Assembly (NCBI GenBank): GCA_903772945.1
Contig: CAICTM010001588.1
Location: forward strand, 1 to 26,351
Direction: 5' to 3'
DNA: 26,351 nucleotides
From: Seminavis robusta
Lineage: Eukaryota; Bacillariophyta; Bacillariophyceae; Naviculales; Naviculaceae
Position numbers and translations under genes: made by a program. The notes under the pieces are model-generated. The model was not told the DNA's origin. It was given only the letters and a program-made list of their open reading frames with translations, and did not search any database. Below, piece by piece: positions 1 through 9,800 of the stretch (position 1 is the stretch's first letter; every line of letters starts with the position of its first letter).

Positions 1-259
1 CCCAATCACTTTTTCAAAAAATAGTTCAATGCCAACGAGATTGCTTGTAATTTACTGCCAACGAACCCAAACCTTCAGTTATATAAAACAGAATGACCCC
101 CAACCAGCCCCCAGCCCCAGTACTGCAACGACTATATTGATTATACCAGCAGGAAGTATGTACTAGAGAGCAAAGACGGCCATCCTACTATGCATGCAGT
201 TTAACGCAGCGACCATCCACAGTCCAAAATAATGAGACATAAAATAGATTTCCTCCATT
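1..259. other. Left-edge intergenic sequence
   Basis: No coding region, RNA gene or repeat was recognised. It immediately precedes the histone H3 pseudogene and may contain that gene's old promoter, but no TATA box or histone-type element can be defended. Confidence 0.5.
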
Positions 260-659
260 ATGGTAGGACTAAACCAACTGAAGCAAAGTAGTCGACGGAC
301 AACATCCCAGATTCCGGAAAGCGCTAGCAAAGCGGGCCGCCAGGAAGGTCCTCCTCCATTGAAGGTGTGTCAAAAAGCGACAGCGCATCGCCCAGGAACT
401 GTGGCTCTACGAGAAATTCGAAGGTATCCAGAAGTCAACCGATCTCCTAATCAGAGACTGCCCTTTCAGCGTCTTGTCGAGACATAGCTTCTGATATTAG
501 AAAAGACATCAGGTTCCAAGGGTCGCAATGGAAGCTCTCCAGCAAGCATCAGAAGCCCATCTTTTGGACATGTTCCAATGTTCCAACCTTTGTGTTATCC
601 ATGCCAAGAGAATACCATCATGCAAAGATATCCGGCTAGCCAGGAGGTTCGAGGTGTAA
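260..659 (+). pseudogene. Histone H3 pseudogene with several frameshifts
   Basis: Three frames together follow a histone H3 from its start to near its end. The first frame, opening at ATG 260, contains HRPGTVALREIRRY and LPFQRLV, the hallmark of the H3 alpha-N helix and start of the histone fold. The frame then shifts and [12 protein letters not shown] follows (481-519). A further shift gives [19 protein letters not shown] and CVIHAKRI, then [10 protein letters not shown] and a TAA at 657-659. The N-terminal tail also needs frame changes: RTKPTEAK is visible just after the ATG, and a segment ending AARK in another frame. The usual H3 end (RRIRGERA) is replaced. A working H3 has about 136 residues and normally no introns, so the size fits, but at least four indels prevent translation. 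It is a dead copy; a much diverged active variant is unlikely because the changes are indels. Confidence 0.88.
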
Positions 660-1592
660 GGTTTTAGGTACTATTCTAGACCTGAAAATTAACGTATAAG
701 ATTACATGTGTTCTTCTTTGTTGCCTTCTTTCGTGCATACCATATGTCTTTTGTCAGAGCAGCCTTGACTGTTTTTTGGTTTGCATGAGGGCGTAATTGT
801 TTCTTTTCGTGTACTTTGTGAATGTGACAACTCCTCTTCTAGGACGTTAACCTGTGGTTATAAAATATATAGGTATACATATATAGATAGTAGTATACCT
901 GGTCTGTGCAAGGATCGAATCATGCGCCTGCCATCCCTGTCATGCCAACTCGGGTCACATACATTCTGCGGCCTGTTCGAACTCATTACTTAGCCAAAAC
1001 TCTGGGAGTTCACTCTGCCCCTTCTGTAGAGTGAAACTACAGAGCAAATTCATTGTTTGGCAGAGTTTTTCGTTTCCAGTGTTCCCAGGACTTTGCGAGT
1101 TTCGAGCGACTTGCGATCTTTTGCTTGGATTGACTTGGTCAGTCTTCTTGTGTTCCTTTGGTCGTTCAGTGGTCTGTGTTCAGTGAAGCTTCGTTCATAC
1201 CAGTGTCGATGTTCCAGTGAGCGAGCAGGTCGTTCGCATGTTCCAGTGAGTGGAGAAAGGCAAAAACACCGCAAACATAAGGAAAGACGGGGTAACACGT
1301 AGAGCCTGGTACTCCATGTACACGGTTGTATTCCTGGTTTGTTAGAGGGGTTATACCTTTACTGTACGGTTGGTACCGGTTCTGTACGGTGGGTATACCA
1401 GGCGGGAGTCAAACGAGAAGGCTTGCTTGCCGGAGATCGATAATGCGAAGCACTCAAAGCTTCGCAGCAACCTTGTTGTAGCTCATCAGAGAGGATGGGG
1501 ACGTCGAATTCGAACTTGTCATCCAAGCTGATGATTGCTTCATAAAATCCAGAGCAATCGAGCAACAGCGATCCACATCAAAACCCCACAGC
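660..1592. other. Intergenic region upstream of the small Cys-rich gene
   Basis: About 930 bp without a supportable gene. Short open frames on both strands overlap each other around 1050-1300 and show no family resemblance. The stretch 1348-1400 has several GTACGG/GGTACC-type palindromic hexamers. The last 100-150 bp before ATG 1593 presumably carry the 5' UTR of the next gene. Confidence 0.5.
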
Positions 1593-1985
1593 ATGTCCTC
1601 ACCGAAATCGGACAAGAGAGACAAGGCTGCTTTGGAAGCACTTGCCAATGTGGCACCAACCCCTGCTCCCGCGGTGAAGAAAATCACTGAACGCGGCAGC
1701 GAAGACGATTGGGAAAAATATGACATCCCTACCAGTACTACCGTGGACCCCACAGCGACGTCTGAGACCACTGAAGGCACTACGAAGCAGAAAAAGACAG
1801 CAGCAAGGAAGGGGAAAAAGGCAAAAGGAAAAGACAAACGAGGATGTTGTCGCAAATTGGAAGAGGATGAAAATCTTTTTTCTCTGTGCATTGGAGCACT
1901 CTTTTGTGGATACTGTTGGGCCACTGCTGCCCAAGCCTCGTCCAAGGGGGGAGATGAGTGCTGTGATTGTTGTGACTTTTTCTAG
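1593..1985 (+). CDS. Small protein with Lys-rich middle and Cys-rich hydrophobic tail (unknown function)
   Basis: A 130-residue open frame, not recognised as a named family. The ATG sits in a plausible context (cccacagcATG). Residues 1-65 are polar and Ser/Thr/Ala-rich, 66-85 are strongly basic (TKQKKTAARKGKKAKGKDKR), then come GCCRKLEEDE, a hydrophobic stretch of about 20 residues with three Cys (NLFSLCIGALFCGYC), and a terminal CCDCCDFF. A short soluble head plus a C-terminal Cys-rich hydrophobic module recalls the general layout of tail-anchored or palmitoylated small proteins such as plant/fungal CYSTM proteins, but I cannot show homology. An inserted repeat element (E1) begins 31 bp after the TAG and probably forms its 3' UTR. 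An opposite-strand frame overlaps; the + frame is preferred because of its ordered composition and start context. No intron is needed. Confidence 0.6.
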   Translation: MSSPKSDKRDKAALEALANVAPTPAPAVKKITERGSEDDWEKYDIPTSTTVDPTATSETTEGTTKQKKTAARKGKKAKGKDKRGCCRKLEEDENLFSLCIGALFCGYCWATAAQASSKGGDECCDCCDFF

Positions 1986-2016
1986 AGCTAGCAAAAGTAG
2001 GAAGTAGTAGGAACGA

Positions 2017-2428
2017 AACCTCGGCAGTCTTGCTGCCAGAGCCCTCAACCCCTTTAATTGTTTTTCCTGCTACGGTGGTCCCTGCAGATATAAGGGTAGG
2101 GTTAGAACACAAATATGTCAGCAAAAACTAAATAAGTTCCTAGGATGGTGCTTTTAAACCAGCTAAAGCTATTTACATGCATCTTAGTAGGGGGATCTGC
2201 TTCTACCAGGAAAAACTCTAAAGCCAGTGAAAGCTATATAACTAGTATTCTAGCTAGCTAGGGTATCTGCTTCTAGCTTGCTATGGGAATTTGCTTCTAG
2301 CTAGGGGGAATCTGCTTCTAGCTAGCTAAGCACAAGTTAAGCACTAGCTAAGCACTAGAGGTATCTGCTTCTAGCTAGCAAGCTAATAGGGGTATCTGCT
2401 TGTACACTGAAACCTTTCTGCCGAGGTT
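2017..2428 (+). mobile_element. E1 repeat element, copy 1 (TAGC-rich, 11-bp terminal inverted repeats)
   Basis: The element is bounded by perfect 11-bp inverted repeats, AACCTCGGCAG at 2017-2027 and CTGCCGAGGTT at 2418-2428, and has no coding capacity. The left end folds into a hairpin (GGCAG TCTTG CTGCC). The interior repeats a phrase close to GTATCTGCTTCTAGCTAGC about five times. Sequence shared with other copies continues past the right repeat to about 2449. Three further copies lie at 16668-18470. No target-site duplication is visible, so the transposon superfamily is unknown; it behaves as a non-autonomous dispersed repeat. Confidence 0.8.
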
Positions 2429-2449
2429 ACACAGCTCCGCTGGCTTAAT

Positions 2450-3189
2450 TCAAGTATTCAAGTCATGGCAGCAGATGATGAAATCGCGTGCTTCTCCAAA
2501 AAGCCTACTGTGTACTTGCAGCTTGCAATGGCACAGCCGTATTGAAGGCATCTGAAAAGGCTCTGACAACCAACAAGCACCAATCTAGTCTACTCCCTAC
2601 TCCAGCATTCCTCAATCCATAACTGCGCAGCTGTTTTCAATAAATCTTGTTTTAGCTCGGGATGGTTTGGCGTGTGCCAGTACGTACCGGTACATGTACC
2701 CACAACATGGTTTGGAGACAGGATGTTCGTTGCCTAGCTAGTCTAGTAGTCCTCCACACAACAGTGGAAAGTGGATCCAGCCGAGGCGTGCATCCCACGC
2801 AAATCCTTGCTCAAAGTCGTACGGTACGGTACATGGATCTCCAGGATCCAATGACAAGCGTTGACCAACACTCACACTCTCCTTGATGATCCACTAATAA
2901 TCGTTGGCTCCAGAATCGGCTGAGCATTCGATTGCATTGCTTGGATTGTCGATAGGCATCATCATTGACAATGTATACATACTGTATGAGCAGAAAATTA
3001 AAAATAGTCGCATTCCTCCCTTCTTGGGTCTTGAAAGGCGCGAATCAATCATGATGTGGCTGGTATCCCAATACATTGGAAGCGAATCGAATCATTTGTC
3101 TAGTTTTTCCATGGCAAATACATGTTGGTGTCGTCTTCGTCGTCACATCCGGTCCACGAATTGTGGCAGGCACTTGTCCCGCGGCCTTC
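2450..3189. other. Gene-free stretch between E1 and the microsatellite
   Basis: About 740 bp with no supportable gene. It contains clusters of palindromic GTAC/CCGG-type hexamers (around 2675-2700 and 2818-2834) of a kind also seen near 1350, 5510 and 6305, which may be a genome-wide simple-sequence habit. Confidence 0.5.
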
Positions 3190-3690
3190 TTCATTCATTC
3201 ATTCATTCATTCATTCATTCATTCATTCATTCATTCATTCATTCATTCATTCATTCATTCATTCATTCATTCATTCATTCATTCATTCATTCATTCATTC
3301 ATTCATTCATTCATTCATTCATTCATTCATTCATTCATTCATTCATTCATTCATTCATTCATTCATTCATTCATTATTAATGAATGAATGAATGAATGAA
3401 GAAATGAATGAATGAATGAATGAATGAATGAATGAATGAATGAATGAATGAATGAATGAATGAAATGAATGAATGATGAATGAATGAATGAATGAATGAA
3501 TGAATGAATGAATGAATGAATGAATGAATGAATGAATGAATGAATGAATGAATGAATGAATGAATGAATGAATGAATGAATGAATGAATGAATGAATGAA
3601 TGAATGAATGAATGAATGAATGAATGAATGAATGAATGAATGAATGAATGAATGAATGAATGAATGAATGAATGAATGAATGAATGAATT
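3190..3690. repeat. (TTCA)n / (TGAA)n inverted microsatellite, giant hairpin
   Basis: About 46 units of TTCA run from 3190 to 3375. After a short centre (ATTAAT) the complementary TGAA repeat runs to about 3690. The right arm has small interruptions near 3399-3403, 3462-3465 and 3473-3477. The two arms can pair over at least 185 bp. Every long open frame across it encodes a four-residue repeat (HSFI) and is an artefact of the 4-bp period. Confidence 0.97.
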
Positions 3691-4044
3691 CATTCGCCAA
3701 GATACTGTATTCTACACACAGCACTTGAAACTCATCGCCAAGAAACGATGCGACCGTACCAAACGCGGGTAGACGACTCTTGCACCTGCCTCCAATGAAC
3801 TTGGAGCTGGTTGGTGGGACGCAATATTGCTGCAGAAAATCCCTGACTGGAGTTCCTCGATCCTCCCTCCAACACACCCACCAGGACCACTGCATGGTTG
3901 CTTCGGTAGATTCGATCAACGCTATTCTGATCAACGCTTATTAGTAGACCGTCGCTTCTCTGCATGGCAACGTAGTTGGCCACAGCATGGCTTACCTAGC
4001 ATGTTACCGATGCCCTGTCATTCAATGCTACCGTACCAGAGTGA
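3691..4044. other. Unassigned sequence between microsatellite and TIR element
   Basis: A short minus-strand open frame is present (3732-3983) but has no convincing family match; see the rejected items. No other feature seen. Confidence 0.45.
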
Positions 4045-4071
4045 CAGGGGGTAGAGAGCACTACATACAGT

Positions 4072-4280
4072 CTGTGCATATGAACAGGGAGGATGCCCGC
4101 AGATTGAGAGCAAGGCTAGCCATTTTTTTGGCCTGAATTCAAAAACGTCCAATTTCCTGTGCAATCGAACAGGATAGCGACGCCTGTTCAATTGCACAGG
4201 AAATGGACGGCCTGCCTGTTCATATGTACAGGAGGCTGTGCATATGTACAGGAGCTCGACGTCCTGTTCAAATGCACAGG
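4072..4280. repeat. Left palindrome array (six copies)
   Basis: Six near-palindromes of the form CCTGTnCAWWTGnACAGG lie at 4072-4088, 4155-4174, 4183-4200, 4215-4232, 4236-4251 and 4263-4280. The centre is CAATTG-like or CATATG-like. Irregular spacing and near-perfect dyad symmetry suggest binding sites for a dimeric protein, plausibly the mobilising transposase. Confidence 0.85.
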
Positions 4281-4408
4281 AATTGTAACGTTTTTTTTAT
4301 CTGGGTAGGCTTTCTCATTACTCAACAGTATAGATCTGCCATTACGTTCAGCATTACAGTCAAGCATGTCCTCTGTGTTCAGTCAAGCTGATGATCAACT
4401 CTCCTCTG

Positions 4409-4658
4409 GAGCGTTCCTCAATCATGCATGACTTTAAATCTGACCCTAATTTAGGGTCGGTTTGGGGGAATCCGTCCCTAAATATAGGGACATTTTTCAA
4501 ACCCGACCTTAAATGGAAACCCGACCCTAAATTAGGGACGGTGTTTCAGAAACCGTCCCTATTTTTAGGGTCGGTTTCAAAACCCGACCCTAAAGGGAAT
4601 CCAACCCTAAATCCAACCCTATTTTAGGGTCGGTTTCATGCACGATTGAGGAACGCTC
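4409..4658. mobile_element. 250-bp MITE with 23-bp terminal inverted repeats and CTG target duplication
   Basis: The termini 4409-4431 and 4636-4658 are inverted repeats, 22 of 23 bp identical (starting GAGCGTTCCTCAATC). They are flanked by the 3-bp duplication CTG (4406-4408 and 4659-4661). The interior is a string of short inverted units built from TTTAGGGTCGG and its complement. It has no coding capacity and is nested inside the 4045-5188 element, so it inserted later. Confidence 0.85.
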
Positions 4659-4845
4659 CTGCTATCTCGCAGGCTGAGGTATGGACGTCTCCACCCGTAA
4701 TCATTCAAGTAGCTAGCTCTCTCAAAGATGATGGAGACAGAAAGGAAATCAATCTTCGGTCACAATACTCGCAACCGATCGGAGCCCAACACTGCTATTG
4801 TGCACTGGCTCCCAAAGGAATTCTCTACCAATACTGCTGAGTTTC

Positions 4846-4873
4846 GCACTAAAACGCTTGCACTAAAACGCTT
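4846..4873. repeat. 14-bp tandem duplication
   Basis: GCACTAAAACGCTT occurs twice back to back (4846-4859 and 4860-4873) inside the TIR element. A third, partial start (GCAC) follows. Confidence 0.8.
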
Positions 4874-4987
4874 GCACCATATTTTGTCAACGCTTGTCGT
4901 GCTTCTGGCTTTGTTGTACGACTCAAGGGTTTCGGGAAATCAAAAGATATTGCTGCCTTCAACCAGCATGCAGAAGCACGTCAGATT

Positions 4988-5162
4988 TCCTGTGCAATTG
5001 AACAGGAGGTCGGATCCTGTACAATTGCACAGGAATCACGTCGATCCTGTACAATTGCACAGGAATCACGTCTCCTGTACAATTGCACAGGAATCGCGTC
5101 GCCTGCCAGGCCAAAATTTGACTGCAGGCTGGCTCTCTAAAAATCCTGTTCATATGCACAGG
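4988..5162. repeat. Right palindrome array (five copies)
   Basis: Five palindromes matching the left array lie at 4988-5007, 5015-5034, 5045-5064, 5073-5092 and 5145-5162. Three of them share TCCTGTACAATTGCACAGGA exactly, spaced about 28-30 bp apart. The last overlaps the inner end of the terminal inverted repeat. Confidence 0.88.
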
Positions 5163-5189
5163 CTGTATGTAGTGCTCTCTACCCCCTGT

Positions 5190-6812
5190 CCTTACAGTAC
5201 AAACAAAATCACCAAATCACATGCATGTATTGGAGAATTATAGAATTATCATCACAGCTCTACGATATCAGAACCAAGACTTTGGAGCACAGACGTCTGA
5301 TAAGCCTTCATTCTAAATAAATGTAGAGTGAAAATGTCTAAAGCTACAGAGATTCAGTAGGTTATTCCACTATGCGCAGCTAGGGTGCCCTACTAGTCAG
5401 TGTCTCAGTGAAAGAACACGTACTTTTACTGACTGATTTCGGAAATCTTGAGGGGCTCTATTTTTTTAATACAATACTGGAGTACGAGTACTAAAATAGC
5501 TAGGAGTATGTACCGTACCGGTACATAAGCTCTAACCACTCCGTACAGACGTACAGACCTACTCCAGACTTCGTAATCCGTGATACTGTACCTGGTAGCG
5601 CTTTTTAGTTTGGATAGCTGTTTGGATCTTGGGCAGTACAGTACTACCGTACTACTAACTAGTAGTAATATTAGTTCTCGAACACTATAATACTTACTGT
5701 ACAGTGCCCAAGGGCTGTTCGTTATATCTCAGAAACCTTCACCTTCACCTCGACACAGATTTTAACTCCTCACAAATGACTTAGAGGATGATTTCGTCAG
5801 AAATTAAATGTCAAAGTCCTCTGAAAAAGACAAAATAATAACTTCGAGTCTTTTCTCAGGTTCCAAAGCGTCAAAAGTTGCTGGAAGAGTTTTCATCCCC
5901 AAGATCGTCGAGTCCTCGAAGCTCTAGGAGCGACATGGACAGCTCACGGACTTCTAAAAACAGAAGAGTCATCGAAAAAATGGCCACTGGCCAGCTGACC
6001 AGTGAAGTCGACGAGCGACAGGGTCACAACATATGATTGTCAGCAGACTTCGATCGTGCAAAATATTATAGAGGACATATGTACGGTAAATTTGTGTTTT
6101 AAAAATGTGAAATTAAAATTGGTTTCACGTTTTTACTTGTTGAACTTCGTTCCTTTAGAATGTCTTCTCAGAACACTAGACTCGCCACCTTGAAACTATC
6201 ACTGTTGTTTCACAAAAATGGGAAATATGAAGTGTTTCTTACAGAAAGCCAGACTGTTTGAGGACATTTTTGGCTGCAAACTGCAAATGACTGAGGTTTG
6301 GGTGGTACCGTACACTAGAGTGTACCGCAACTACTTTTACGGTACTAGTTTTCCTGGCACCAAACACCAAACCAAACCACGATCGCCTCTGCATTTGTGC
6401 TCTAAATCCTCATTTACTCGAAAACTGATCCATGCAGAAATAAATGGAAGGAAGAACTCTAAGTGTCTCTGTTCGTGACAGAAAAAGAAGAAAAGAGAGT
6501 AGAAGAAGAGAGCTTTTTCATCCTTGCCAACAATTTCCGACTATGCAGACTGCTGTCTAACTGCATGGCAAGGAGTGCAGTATCGGATATCGGTCCCAGG
6601 TCAAGGAAATCAAAACAAGCTTGGCTTAAATTGTCCCAGTCAAAACCCAGCTAGACCAACAACGGTCACAAACACAGCATTCCAAGCACGCTGAAGCAAA
6701 CTAACGTACTATCAGAGCATTATCTATCTAGCTGCTAGCTCCTCGACAGTAAAGCAGAACCTGTGGCCTTTCCTCCCCATTCTATCAATCATCTACAAAG
6801 TATCTAGTAGCC
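5190..6812. other. 1.6-kb gene-free region upstream of the giant gene
   Basis: No open frame here resembles a known family. A palindromic cluster around 6304-6345 contains GTACACT-AG-AGTGTAC and several GGTACC/CGGTAC steps. The last few hundred bases should contain the promoter and 5' UTR of the gene starting at 6813. Pyrimidine-rich sequence (cctttcctccccattc, near 6770) precedes the ATG, but no defined TATA box was found. Confidence 0.5.
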
Positions 6813-9800
6813 ATGCCAGCCAGCGACAACAGCAAGAAAGGCCCGACCTATTTGGCCAACCATGTGAATGGCAACTCCCCTTCTACCGAACTTCCTGGTC
6901 AATCGGAGCCCTCCGTTGGAGTGTCTGCTGTTCCATTCGGGAACGACGACTACCACGGCATTGACAAGTGGTTCGAGAAGGACAAGGAAGAGGAAGCCGA
7001 GGAAATCGATCTGGAGGAAGACGAGCTCAATGCATGCGATAATAACAGTTTCAACTTGGAATGCGAAGATGATTCCAGCCTCAGCACCAATGCTGGAAGA
7101 GAAGAAGCTGTTCGTCAAGGCTTGTATGGTTTGATTGAGGAAAAAATCCAAAATGGAATATTCCAATACATCTTGGCTACGCTTGCTGCTGTCTGGAAGT
7201 TCATTATGAAGAAGTGCAGGGGTGGCACAGATGAGGATGATGCGGCTGGTCTTGCCATGGACGCAGTGAATGATATTAACCCAACCAACTTGAATAACGC
7301 AGGCTCGACTCATTTCGGTCAAGGTGGAGCCGGTGGTGGAGGAGGAACCGGGGGCGCTGGTGGCGGAGCCAGCAGTGCTGGCGTGTCGAGTGCCAGTGCT
7401 GGAGGTGCCTCTGGTGCTGGAGCAGCCCAGGCTACAGCTTTGGTTGGGCAAATGGCTACACAGGCAGCTGTCAGTGCCGCTGGAGCATCTACTGCTGCAG
7501 CTTCAACCGCAGGTAAGGTTCAGTCCCAGTGCCCTGCAATCCTCTGTGGCAAATCAATGAGGGGTTTATTGGGTCGGAAATTGTCTTTGTTTTCCGCTTC
7601 TTGATTGTTGCCTTGCCACTTTGGTACTTATCTTACACAGCTCCATGACACAACTATTGTTCTTCTTCTTCCACAACAGCTGCTGCCAGCGCCAGCATTG
7701 CAACCACTATTGCGAGTGCTGTAGCATCTGCTAGTGTGGCATCTCAAGTTGGGGTGACTGTTGGTGTTGCCGCTGTAACAGCAGCAGCAGTAAGTACTGG
7801 TGTGGGTATCACTCCGACAGGCAACACCACTGCCACTGTCGTGAAAGTAGATGCATTCGTGCCCCCAACCTGTTCACTGACTGCGGAACTCAAGCAAGGT
7901 ATTGTGGAATTGAAGATTCAAGGCATGCCAGAGGATGCCCTGCCAGAGCATACGGACAGCCTAGAAGGGTAAGCCGTATTGTCATGAATTGTTGAGTGCA
8001 CCACTGGCTGCCAGCCCTTCTAGTGATGCTCACAAATGATCATTTTCTCCTCCTCGGCAGAATCTTTCGTGATCTCTACAACAATATTACCGGCATGTGC
8101 TTGGATCCATTTTCACGGGTATTGCACAGTGCCGAACTCCTAGGTTGGAGTACCAAAGATGCTGTGGTTTTTCTGGATGTCATTGCCCCGACATCGTCAA
8201 ATGGGACCTCAGCCAACGATACAGCCACCAATCAGCGGACTCAAGTCATTGTGCCTGTCACCACAACGTCTTGGATGGCCACTGTTGCATGCGACGGCTG
8301 TCCAGATTATGAGCCACTCTTCCAGCTTCCAGACAATGACGAGACAAGCCTAGGTGGCACCAATGGGACAAACAACAGTGCAACTTTGGAACAAGCCAAT
8401 GGTACTACTCCCACAGCAAATAATGGCAGCAGCATTGTTCCCAGCTTGTCTAGGCGTAGCCTGCAGCTGAAAACCAACATCGACTCGTCCCAGTTCTTTC
8501 CATTGTTTGCTGCCTCATTTGGTTACAATGTTGAGCCAGTGTTGTTTGAGGCAGATTCAACAGATGGACCAGAGCAGGCAGCAAGGAGAGGAACGATGCA
8601 GGTCGTCTTTGCCACTACAAAGGTCGCTTCGCCAGGAGGGGGTGTGGGAGATCAGCAAAATGCAGTTGTTCTCTCCATTGGTCAAGATGTGATCCAGCCT
8701 TATGTTGAGACAGTGGAAGAGAACAAAGGGACTATTATGACTCCATTCATATCTGAGGAGTTGTCATCGCTCTCACAGTGTGTCTCTGCGGATGAGGATC
8801 CAGAACTTCCCACGGACAATGATGAGTTGTGCAAGCAGCTACAACAGCTTCTTGCTGCTGAGGACAACGGAGATGGAGCAGCCATTGACCCTGATGTCTT
8901 GGTGGCATGTCTGCAGACCCCAACAGTCCCAGCCTGTCAAGAAATATTGGCCACTGCCATTGACTCAGTTAGCAGCAATGAACCACCCTCTACTGAGAGT
9001 GTTGCTGCAGGTACTGAAGAAAATGGTAGTCACGGGGGTGGTAGTATTGAGCCACCCTCTACTGAGAGTGTTTCTGGCAACACAGAGGGTGGTGATTCAT
9101 CCTTTGATATCGATTCTGGTACTGGACAGGAAGCAGACGAAGAGGATGTCACCGACGCCGCAGGCAGAGACGAAGACACATCTGGAAGCAGTCCCGTGGT
9201 CAACAGTGGTATTGGCAATGGTGGTGCAGGTAATGATGAAGACGGTAGTCAACTGGGTGGCAGTAATCAACCACCCTCCAGTGAAAGTGTTTTAGGCTAC
9301 ACAGAGGATGGTGATTCTTCCTTTGATACTGGTTCTGGAACCGGACAGGGAGTGGGTGGAGAGGATGTTACTGGTTCTGGAACCGGACAGGGAGTGGGTG
9401 GAGAGGATGTGACCGCAGGTAGAGACGAAGACACATCTGGAAGCAGTCCCATGGTCAATAATGATAACGTTGCTACAGGTACTGAAGAAGATGGTAGTCA
9501 AGTGGGTGGTAGTGACACCGGAAATGGAAATGGGGAGGAATCAGGAAGCAGTCCCGCAGAAAATGGCCATGCGATGTCTACCCTGGATGGCAACACTGTG
9601 GGGAATGCACCAGCTTCCTCTGTGCTGGCTCCTAATGCCCCCACTAGCAGCATGGGACAAAGTCCATCTGGATCAGAAGGCAATTCTCCAGACGGCATTC
9701 AGCCGTCTCCTCATGTGCCCTCGAGTCAAGCAGGAGCCCCAGGGCCAGGGCCCACTCCAAATGGTCAAGGTGAGATTGGATTTTCTGGTACAAGTGGGTC

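Larger units (their letters stand above)
4045..5188. mobile_element. Non-autonomous DNA transposon with 44-bp terminal inverted repeats and palindrome arrays
   Basis: The ends 4045-4088 and 5145-5188 are inverted repeats of 44 bp with one mismatch, starting CAGGGGGTAGAGAGCACTAC. Weaker inverted similarity continues inwards (around GGCCTG at 4130 and CAGGCC at 5107). The CAGGG-type terminus resembles hAT elements, but no 8-bp target duplication is visible in the flanks, so the superfamily is open. No transposase frame is present, and open frames crossing the arrays only translate the palindromes. Both subterminal regions carry 18-20 bp palindromes, and the centre holds a later 250-bp MITE insertion. 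Confidence 0.8.

Noticed and set aside
1359..1565. Minus-strand stretch resembling an acyl carrier protein (GFYEAIISLDDKFEFDVPI)
   Set aside because: Only about 20-30 residues look similar, there is no complete Asp-Ser-Leu attachment motif in frame, a stop lies just upstream, and it overlaps the 5' UTR of the small gene.
2904..3934. Long open frames on both strands encoding repeated HSFI
   Set aside because: They translate the TTCA/TGAA microsatellite; a 4-bp repeat without stops stays open in several frames.
3732..3983. Minus-strand frame with NHAVVLVG, as around the active-site His of papain-type peptidases
   Set aside because: The following Asn-Ser-Trp-Gly segment is absent in all frames and nothing upstream resembles the rest of the family.
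4430..4640. Telomere repeat (TTTAGGG words)
   Set aside because: The words are separated, alternate in orientation and are bounded by MITE inverted repeats and a target duplication.
4155..5162. CRISPR-like array of palindromic repeats
   Set aside because: Spacing is irregular, repeats are too short and split in two arrays within a transposon, and the genome is eukaryotic.
4728..5243. Open frame with repeated PVQLHRN peptide
   Set aside because: It is the translation of the palindrome array of the TIR element.
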